From CAZLRH01 sp964562015 (GTDB lineage: Bacteria; Verrucomicrobiota; Verrucomicrobiia; Opitutales; JABDGR01): a stretch of 37,278 nt of DNA. The notes under the pieces are model-generated. The model had not been told where the DNA came from. It ran no database searches and was given only the letters and a program-made list of their open reading frames with translations. Positions 31,541 to 37,278 of the stretch are shown here, in pieces (positions within the stretch are counted from its first letter, which is position 1; each line of letters begins with the position of its first letter). The position numbers and the translations under genes are program-made. The stretch is taken from positions 1 through 37,278 of the forward strand of contig CAZLRH010000030.1 of NCBI GenBank assembly GCA_964562015.1, in the 5' to 3' direction.

Positions 31541-33388
31541 TCACGGCTTCGGCACCACGCTTGTCTGGCTCAACGCCCGCCGCGCCTGATCCATCACGTC
31601 GTGCACGGGCTCGTAGGTCGGATCGAGCTTTTCGACAATTTCGTATTGGGCGATGGCGCCGGCCGGGTTGCCCAGCGCGAGGAGCGTGTTGCCGAGATTA
31701 AAATGCGCCGCCATGTGGCTGGGATTAAACTCGAGGGCGCGTTCGTATTCGGTCCGGGCCTCCGGCAACTGGTTCAATTTGGAAAGGGCGTTGCCCAGGT
31801 TGAAGTGCGCGTTCGCTGACTTCGGATTCAGGCGCAGGGCGGCGCGGTATTCGGCGACGGCTTCGGACACGCGGTCCAGGCGCAGGTAGGCCGTGCCGAG
31901 ATTATTGTAGGCGTCGAAAAGATCGGGCTGCAGGCGCAAGGCAGCGCGGTAGTTCTCCACGGCCTTAAGATATTCGCCACTAAAAGCCTGCGCGTTGCCG
32001 TAATTGTAGAGCGCCACGGCGAAATCGGGTTTGAGTTCGAGCGCGCGTTGCAAATGTCGAAGGGCTGCCGGCAAATCCTCGGCGTCCATCAGCGCGACGC
32101 CGTAGGTGGCATGGGCGCGGGCGTTGTCCGGTCGCTTTTCCACGGTGTCGGCCCACAGGGACGCCTCGGAAGAATAATCGCCGTTGCGCAAAATCGTGAG
32201 CACACCAAAAAGCAAGGCGACGGCAAAGGCCCCGTAGAGGGCGCGGCGCTGAAATTTCACGTAGAGCCACGGCAGCACCAGCGCCAGCACCGCCGCCAGC
32301 GGCAAATACATCCGGTGCTCCGCCATGGGCTCTGTAAGCACAGGCACCACGCTCGAACTCGGCGCGAGCAGGGCGAAAAAAGCCAGCCCCAGAAATCCCG
32401 CCATCGGCCAGCGCCACAGCGCCACCACGGTGGCCGCAATTAATGCGATCACCACTAGCGCCGATGGCCCAACCGCGACCAAACCCGTGGGCAAGCCTTC
32501 GCCATAATCAAACACGAGCGGATGTGGCCAAAATGCCAGCATTAGGTAGTGGGCCACCGCGACAAATTGCGCCTGCGCATAAGCCCAGGGACTCACGCCG
32601 AGGCCAAAGCCCGCGGTGTCTCCGCGCGTGCCGCCCGCCGCCACGAGCCAAGCGAGCAGCAGCCACGTCGCCGCCAATCCCGCGTAATAGCGCCCGCGTT
32701 GCCGCCACGCTTCCCTGAACGAGCCCGCGACGAACGTGCGGTCATAAAAAAACGCGAGGAGGGGCGCCGACACCATGACCTCCTTGCTCGCCATGCCCAA
32801 AAGACACGCGACCACAGAAAACCCCAACCACCGGCGCGGGTGCGGACTATCCATGGAGCGCACCAAGCCATAGAGCGCGGCGAGGCAGAACAAACCCGCC
32901 AAGGCCTCCGCGCGTTGCACCACATAAGTCACCGCCTCCGTTTGCAGCGGATGCACCAGCCACAACAACGCAATGGCCAGGGCCAGCGGCGTCGCGGCCG
33001 ACCCGAAGCGTTCGCGCAGCACCGGGCGCAAAAAAGTGCGTCGAGCCAGACCGAAAAGGGTCAATCCCGCCAGTAGGTGAATCAAAAGATTAACCGCGTG
33101 ATAGCCGCTGACGCTGAAACCACCCGCGGCATAGTTCAGCGCGAGCGTGAAATTCACCAGCGGCCGGGCCGCGACGGTGGACTCGCTTACCGTCGGAGAC
33201 AACACGACCGGCAAATCCCACCAGCGCGTGAGGCTGGGATTATTCAGAATGGAGCCTGCGTCATCCTGCACAAACGGCCCCTGAAAACTGTTGGCATACG
33301 CCAGCAAGCCCGCGACCACCAGCAGGGCGGCCGCCAGCAGCACCTCGGACGGCGGCGCGGCGGCCGTGGGCGGCGGGCGGGGCTTCAT
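31541..33388 (-). CDS. GT-C-type membrane protein with TPR repeats (TMTC/DUF1736-like), copy 2
   Basis: 615 aa from the ATG at 33388 (MKPRPPPTAAAPP); an ATG at 33409 is also possible. The N-terminal two-thirds has about 10 transmembrane helices. The motif FVQDDAGSI with an acidic pair sits in the first luminal/periplasmic loop, as in GT-C glycosyltransferases of the Tmtc/PMT type. SKEVMVSAPLL and AEHRMYLPLAA are further conserved segments. The C-terminal region has about five TPR repeats (from about residue 425). It probably transfers a sugar to proteins at the outer face of the membrane. It is a tandem paralogue of the gene just upstream. Confidence 0.85.
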   Translation of the reverse strand: MKPRPPPTAAAPPSEVLLAAALLVVAGLLAYANSFQGPFVQDDAGSILNNPSLTRWWDLPVVLSPTVSESTVAARPLVNFTLALNYAAGGFSVSGYHAVNLLIHLLAGLTLFGLARRTFLRPVLRERFGSAATPLALAIALLWLVHPLQTEAVTYVVQRAEALAGLFCLAALYGLVRSMDSPHPRRWLGFSVVACLLGMASKEVMVSAPLLAFFYDRTFVAGSFREAWRQRGRYYAGLAATWLLLAWLVAAGGTRGDTAGFGLGVSPWAYAQAQFVAVAHYLMLAFWPHPLVFDYGEGLPTGLVAVGPSALVVIALIAATVVALWRWPMAGFLGLAFFALLAPSSSVVPVLTEPMAEHRMYLPLAAVLALVLPWLYVKFQRRALYGAFAVALLFGVLTILRNGDYSSEASLWADTVEKRPDNARAHATYGVALMDAEDLPAALRHLQRALELKPDFAVALYNYGNAQAFSGEYLKAVENYRAALRLQPDLFDAYNNLGTAYLRLDRVSEAVAEYRAALRLNPKSANAHFNLGNALSKLNQLPEARTEYERALEFNPSHMAAHFNLGNTLLALGNPAGAIAQYEIVEKLDPTYEPVHDVMDQARRALSQTSVVPKP

Positions 33389-33505
33389 GCGATCGGAACC
33401 TGGGGCCATGCAGCCTGCCTTGTGCAGGAAAAATGCGAGTTTTGCGACGGGAAACCTTGGCCGATTGCGTGTTTCTCCCACGCCTAAAATCATCGTCCAG
33501 TGCCG

Positions 33506-35572
33506 CTATTTTTCCCCCTGGGGAATTTGCTGTCGAACGGCCTCGAGAAAATGCTTCGCATCTTGATTGTTCGGATCCAGCGTGAGTGCTTTTTCAAAAC
33601 AGCGCACGGCATCCACGGGCCGATTCGAATCATAGAGAGCCACACCGCGACAATTTAACAGCGATGGGCTCCTGGGATTAATCTCCGCCGCGCGGCCATA
33701 GTGGTAGGCGGCCTCTTCGTAGCGCTGCAGGCTCATGAGGAGATTGCCGAGATTACTGTGGGCATCGGCAAATTCGGGCTGCAGCAGGAAGGCCGTGCGA
33801 AATTCCGCTTCTGCTCGGCGCAGCAATTGCAAGTCGCCGGCCATGGCGCCCAAATCTTCATAAACATTGCCCAGGTTGTTGTGCGCCGGGGCGTGCGTGG
33901 GCCCGCACTTGACCGCAGCCTCGTATTCGTGGCGAGCCTTTTCAAAATAAATGCGCCGTTGCTCGAGGGTGGGCGAGACACTGGCCAGCGAGGCATAGGC
34001 ATTGCCGAGGTTGTAGTGGGCATCGGTCAGTTTCGGACTCTCAACCACGGCTCGGCGGTAATGCACGACGGCCTCATCGCGCCGCCCCTCGCCGAGCAAC
34101 ACATTTCCCCAGTTATTCTGCAAATCCGCAGTGGGGCGCAAATCCTCCGCCAGTTGAAATTGCGCGAGTGCGGCGGCGGTGGCCTGCTCTGCGGCCTGGG
34201 TTTGACCGCCTTGCAGCAACTTGCTGGCGGCGTTGGCCAGTGCCATGCCGTAATTGCGATGGGCGCGGGCATTGCCGGGATTCACCCGGGCGCTTTCGCC
34301 CCACAGCTTTTCCTCGCTTTGATAATCGGCGTTGCGGAGGTGCGTCATCCAGCCAAACGCCGCCGCCACCAAGAAGCTCGCGTAAAGGGCGGGCCGGCCG
34401 TACTCGCGATAGAGAGCGGGGATGGCCAGCGCGACCAAGGCCGCCAGCGGTAGATACATGCGGTGCTCGGCGATCGTCTGCGTCACCACCGGCATTATGC
34501 TCGAGGTCGGCGCGAGCAGGGCAAAAAAGGCCGCGCCAAAAAAACCCGCCACCGGCCACCGCCATACGGACACTAGCGTCAGCACCACCAACAAGATAAC
34601 AAACATGGAAGCGGGGGCGACTTGCCAGACGTTCGTTATCAGGCCATCGCCATAGTCGAACACCAGCGGATGCGGCCAAATCGCGAGTCGCAAATAGTGC
34701 ACCAGGGCGGGCCCCTGGGTCATCGCGTAGTCGAAGGGGTCCATTTCTGTGTTGAAGCCCGCCGATTGCCCGCGCGTGCCGGTTTTAAACACCAGCCAGC
34801 CCAGCAAAATCCAGGTGCTGGCCAGCAGGAGGTAAAACCACTTGCGCAACCGCAAGGCCCGGATGACGGAACCGGCCACAAAAGTGCGGTCATACAGCAA
34901 CACCATGAGGGGCGCGGAAACCATGACTTCTTTCGAGGCCATGCCCAGCAGACACGCACCGACGGCCAGCCCCTGCCAGAGCCGCGGTCGCAGCGAATCC
35001 ACCGAGCAGGAAAAGAAATAGAGCGTTAGGAGATAAAAGAGAGCCATCATGGCCTCGGCCCGTTGCACAATGTAAGTGACGGCGTCGATTTGCAGCGGAT
35101 GCAGCGTCCATACCAGCGCCACCGCCAAGCCGAGCCCCAGTGAGACGGAACCGAAAGTGTCGCGCAGGCGCGGGCACGATAAAGTTCGCCGCGCCAGTCC
35201 AAACAACGTCAATCCGGCCAGTATGTGGATGACGAGATTCGTGCGATGGTACGATTCCACCTCCAGGCCGCCATTATTGTAATCGAGCGCGAGCGTCAGG
35301 TTTACGAGCGGGCGGCCCGTCACGGTCTGGCCGTCCGGCGGCGGCGTCAACGGGCCACCATCGAGCAGCGGCCATAAATGCGTAATCGTCGGGTTTTCTG
35401 GAATGGCTGGCAAATCATCCAGCACGAACGGGCCGTGCAAACTATTCGCATAGGCCAGCGCGGCACAAACGACCAACAGCACGCCCGCGAGCACAGTGGC
35501 CCAGGGGCAGTTGGCAGGGGAAGTGGGCGGAAGACCGGGGGCGGCCTTCACCGTTGAGCGAACCGTCGGCAT
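33506..35572 (-). CDS. GT-C-type membrane protein with TPR repeats (TMTC/DUF1736-like), copy 1
   Basis: 688 aa. It has the same architecture as its downstream neighbour: an N-terminal helix, FVLDDLPAI acidic motif, TLHPLQIDAVTYIVQRAEAMMAL, SKEVMVSAPLMVLLYDRTFVAG, AEHRMYLPLAALVAL, about 10 helices, then six or so TPR repeats including one with a longer inter-helix insert. It is the first gene of the minus-strand run. The neighbour's open frame begins 12 bp after its stop, and its preferred ATG (33388) is 117 bp away. A perfect 8-bp inverted repeat lies 23-45 bp ahead of its ATG. The acceptor protein and sugar donor are unknown. Confidence 0.86.
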   Translation of the reverse strand: MPTVRSTVKAAPGLPPTSPANCPWATVLAGVLLVVCAALAYANSLHGPFVLDDLPAIPENPTITHLWPLLDGGPLTPPPDGQTVTGRPLVNLTLALDYNNGGLEVESYHRTNLVIHILAGLTLFGLARRTLSCPRLRDTFGSVSLGLGLAVALVWTLHPLQIDAVTYIVQRAEAMMALFYLLTLYFFSCSVDSLRPRLWQGLAVGACLLGMASKEVMVSAPLMVLLYDRTFVAGSVIRALRLRKWFYLLLASTWILLGWLVFKTGTRGQSAGFNTEMDPFDYAMTQGPALVHYLRLAIWPHPLVFDYGDGLITNVWQVAPASMFVILLVVLTLVSVWRWPVAGFFGAAFFALLAPTSSIMPVVTQTIAEHRMYLPLAALVALAIPALYREYGRPALYASFLVAAAFGWMTHLRNADYQSEEKLWGESARVNPGNARAHRNYGMALANAASKLLQGGQTQAAEQATAAALAQFQLAEDLRPTADLQNNWGNVLLGEGRRDEAVVHYRRAVVESPKLTDAHYNLGNAYASLASVSPTLEQRRIYFEKARHEYEAAVKCGPTHAPAHNNLGNVYEDLGAMAGDLQLLRRAEAEFRTAFLLQPEFADAHSNLGNLLMSLQRYEEAAYHYGRAAEINPRSPSLLNCRGVALYDSNRPVDAVRCFEKALTLDPNNQDAKHFLEAVRQQIPQGEK

Positions 35573-35594
35573 TGGGGTTTTGCCTTAGGACAAA

Positions 35595-35617
35595 CGTTTT
35601 CGTAACAGTCGAAAACG
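35595..35617. promoter_or_regulatory. Inverted repeat (operator-like) upstream of the GT-C/TPR operon
   Basis: CGTTTTCG, 7-bp spacer, CGAAAACG is a perfect 8-bp inverted repeat 23-45 bp in front of the 35572 start. It could be a repressor operator or a 5' leader hairpin. There is no T-tract, so it is not a terminator. Confidence 0.45.
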
Positions 35618-35838
35618 CCCCCGCCAAGCCCCAATAAGAGATTTTTATAGATTTATTAACGTCCCGGAATACCACATAACGGGGTGAAACTTAGGAGCAA
35701 AAGCCGGGAAGCCACCCATTGTTCTGGGCGCCCTGCGCCCCTTTCAAACCAGCGCCGCAGGTTAAGGTGCCCTGGATAAGGCGCAGCCTGACCGTTGTAG
35801 GACAAACGGCCTGCGCTCAGGCCTCATCTGTCGGCCGA
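35618..35838. other. Intergenic region, no gene recognised
   Basis: Separates the GT-C/TPR operon from the DUF2442 gene. It has one A/T-rich stretch (35637-35661, TTTTTATAGATTTATTAAC) likely to hold the promoter of the downstream minus-strand operon. The 35700-35830 part is GC-rich without clear hairpins or frames. Confidence 0.4.
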
Positions 35839-36138
35839 TTATTTCCCCGCCGGCGGCAATTCCCGGATGAAGGCCCAGGAAACTTCGGCCGTCTGGCCGT
35901 TGTCATAGTGGACGTAGAAGCCGGAGCGGCACCAATCTTCCACCTCGAGTCGATCAAACCGCGCCTTGGGCGAAACTTTATTGGCCCGCCGGATGGTGGC
36001 ATGAGGCTCTAAAATGCACAACCCATCCTCAAACTCGACGTCGAAGGCATCCTCCCAACTGAGGTAGCGGACGTTCTTGATCGGCGAAAACCGGCCCCGT
36101 CCGAATGGCTTCTTGGAAGTGAGGATGCTCGCTTTCAT
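35839..36138 (-). CDS. DUF2442-like small protein
   Basis: 99 aa. The order is IKNVRYLSWEDAFDVEFEDGLCILEP and a following short basic segment. The C-terminal part SKARFDRLEVEDWCRSGFYVHYDNGQTAEVSWAFIREL is more diverged. The first part resembles DUF2442 proteins (V..V....D..L.V.F.DG). Its start overlaps the DUF4160 stop by 4 bp (ATGA), so the two are translationally coupled. DUF4160/DUF2442 partners are often found together; a toxin-antitoxin role has been suspected but is unproven. Confidence 0.6.
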   Translation of the reverse strand: MKASILTSKKPFGRGRFSPIKNVRYLSWEDAFDVEFEDGLCILEPHATIRRANKVSPKARFDRLEVEDWCRSGFYVHYDNGQTAEVSWAFIRELPPAGK

Positions 36139-36335
36139 AACCGGCCCTCCTTTTTCAAAATCAGGAGGGTTTTTAGCAGTCTACCCGGAATTCTGGGAAT
36201 GTCCATAGCTTGCATGGTGTCCAAGTCGACGCGGGTGATCAGCTTTCCATTCTTATCAAAGACATGCACATGCCGGGGTGCGTGGTCGCCGATCCACCAG
36301 ATGAACATGAAGCCATCGCGTCGAATTTTTCCCAT
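36135..36335 (-). CDS. DUF4160-like small protein
   Basis: 66 aa starting MGKIRRDGFMFIWWIGDHAPRH at the ATG at 36335, with a strong AAGGAGG Shine-Dalgarno 4 bp ahead, which fixes the start. The core FIWWIGDHAPRHVHVF matches the DUF4160 signature (aromatic pair, then DH.P.HVHV). A coupled DUF2442-like gene follows. The strong ribosome-binding site is unusual for this window, where most genes lack one. Confidence 0.75.
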   Translation of the reverse strand: MGKIRRDGFMFIWWIGDHAPRHVHVFDKNGKLITRVDLDTMQAMDIPRIPGRLLKTLLILKKEGRL

Positions 36336-36366
36336 GAACCCTCCTTGAGCGGGCGCCGAGTGCTCC

Positions 36367-37278
36367 TCACGCCCCCAACTGCGGGCGCTTGGGGTCGGGC
36401 CAATCGATGTGGAAGAATTTGCCGCGGGGCTGGTCGACGCGTTCGTAGGTGTGCGCGCCGAAGAAGTCGCGCTGGCCTTGCAGCAGGTTCTGCGGCAGGC
36501 GGGCGGCGCGGTAGCCGTCGTAATAGGCGAGGGCGCTGCCGAAGCAGGGCATGGGTATGCCGTATTCGGCGCCGAGCGCAATCACGCGGCGCCAGTTGTC
36601 TTGCGCGTTCTTGATCTGGCCGCAGAAATAAGGGTCCAGCAGCAGATTGGCGAGGTGCGCGTCGCGGGCGTAGGCCTCGGTGATTTTCTGCAGGAAGGCC
36701 GCGCGAATGATGCAACCCCCGCGCCAGATTTGCGCAATCTCGCCGAAGTTGAGCGTCCACTTATATTCCTTTTGCGCCTCGCGCATGAGCTGGAAGCCCT
36801 GTGCGTAGGAGCAAATCTTTGAGCAATAGAGCGCGTCGTGCACGGCCTTGATCAGTTCCTCCTGGTTGCCGGCGAATTTTTTCGTCGGGCCGGGCAAAAT
36901 TTTGGCAGCGGCCACGCGTTCGTCCTTGATGGCGCTGATACAGCGCGCGAACACGGCCTCGGCGACGGTCGGGGCGGGCACGCCCAGGTCGAGCGCGCTC
37001 GTCGAGGTCCACTTGCCGGTGCCCTTCTGGCCGGCGGTGTCGAGTATCATGTCCACGAGCGGCCGACCCGTCACCGGGTCCTTTTGCCGGAGCACTTCAG
37101 CGGAGATTTCGATGAGGAAGGAATCCAGCACGCTGGTGTTCCACTGCTTGAAAATATCGCCGATGGCCGCCGGGGTGAGGCCAAGGAGGCGCTGGAGCAC
37201 GTCGTAGGCTTCGCAAATCATCTGCATGTCGCCGTACTCGATGCCGTTGTGCACCATCTTCACGTAGTGGCCCGCGCC
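36367..37278 (-). CDS. gnd: 6-phosphogluconate dehydrogenase, decarboxylating (3' part)
   Basis: The window holds the last 303 codons; the N-terminal NADP-binding domain lies beyond the edge. The visible part begins GAGHYVKMVHNGIEYGDMQ, containing the family active-site signature with the catalytic lysine (K in HYVKMVHNGIEYGDMQ). The helical C-terminal domain follows, with DTAGQKGTGKWT, AEAVFARCIS, IWRGGCIIRA and the C-terminal YERVDQPRGKFFH that enters the neighbouring subunit. The enzyme converts 6-phosphogluconate to ribulose 5-phosphate in the pentose phosphate pathway. It is on the minus strand, 31 bp upstream of the DUF4160 gene. Confidence 0.97.
   Translation of the reverse strand, partial: GAGHYVKMVHNGIEYGDMQMICEAYDVLQRLLGLTPAAIGDIFKQWNTSVLDSFLIEISAEVLRQKDPVTGRPLVDMILDTAGQKGTGKWTSTSALDLGVPAPTVAEAVFARCISAIKDERVAAAKILPGPTKKFAGNQEELIKAVHDALYCSKICSYAQGFQLMREAQKEYKWTLNFGEIAQIWRGGCIIRAAFLQKITEAYARDAHLANLLLDPYFCGQIKNAQDNWRRVIALGAEYGIPMPCFGSALAYYDGYRAARLPQNLLQGQRDFFGAHTYERVDQPRGKFFHIDWPDPKRPQLGA

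Overview
This 37.3-kb, GC-rich, gene-dense window looks like ordinary chromosome from a member of the PVC superphylum, most probably Verrucomicrobiota. That placement is inferred from gene content. The main pointers are a double-length UvrA with four ABC modules (known from Chlamydiae), membrane proteins that join a GT-C-type domain to TPR repeats, weak Shine-Dalgarno use, and intergenic REP/MITE-like palindromes. No 16S or ribosomal protein gene is present to confirm it.

Layout. 1-4.4 kb: heptamer repeat, histidine phosphatase, periplasmic solute-binding protein, then on the minus strand enolase followed by an Rsm22-like methyltransferase. 4.4-5.0 kb: no protein gene, but a palindromic MITE-like element and a structured small RNA with its own promoter and terminator. 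5.0-10.6 kb: uvrA. 10.8-14.2 kb: GH57-type hydrolase, YbjQ protein, a membrane-anchored unknown, a zinc-less FmdB-like protein and a retropepsin-like protease. 14.4-19.5 kb: mnmE, mnmG (the pair that builds the tRNA wobble-uridine modification), a phospholipase D/cardiolipin synthase and a small basic protein. 19.6-22.0 kb: a PhoB/PhoR-like two-component pair preceded by a near-palindromic operator and split by a REP-like hairpin. 22.1-23.4 kb: a secreted unknown on the minus strand with a structured leader or small RNA ahead of it. 23.5-26.8 kb: glcD-glcF (glycolate oxidase) and an azurin-like lipoprotein. 26.9-28.9 kb: RRM protein, MFS transporter, and a small antitoxin-like gene coupled to a toxin-like gene broken by two stops. 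29.0-35.6 kb: a same-strand minus run of two tandem GT-C/TPR paralogues, a DUF3095 cyclase-like protein and a FIST sensor protein. 35.8-37.3 kb: an overlapping DUF4160/DUF2442 pair and the 3' part of gnd.

The most notable observation is in mnmG. Its reading frame carries an insertion of about 90 codons bounded by two perfect 16-bp palindromes, TGTTCCACGTGGAACA, which match the chromosomal ParB-binding site parS. The DNA between them forms inverted arms of a short motif that recurs elsewhere in the window. This protein-coding stretch may therefore also be part of the chromosome-segregation centromere. Other leads are two candidate small RNAs, three sigma-54-like promoters, the doubly nonsense-mutated toxin gene and the FmdB-like protein that has lost its zinc ligands.
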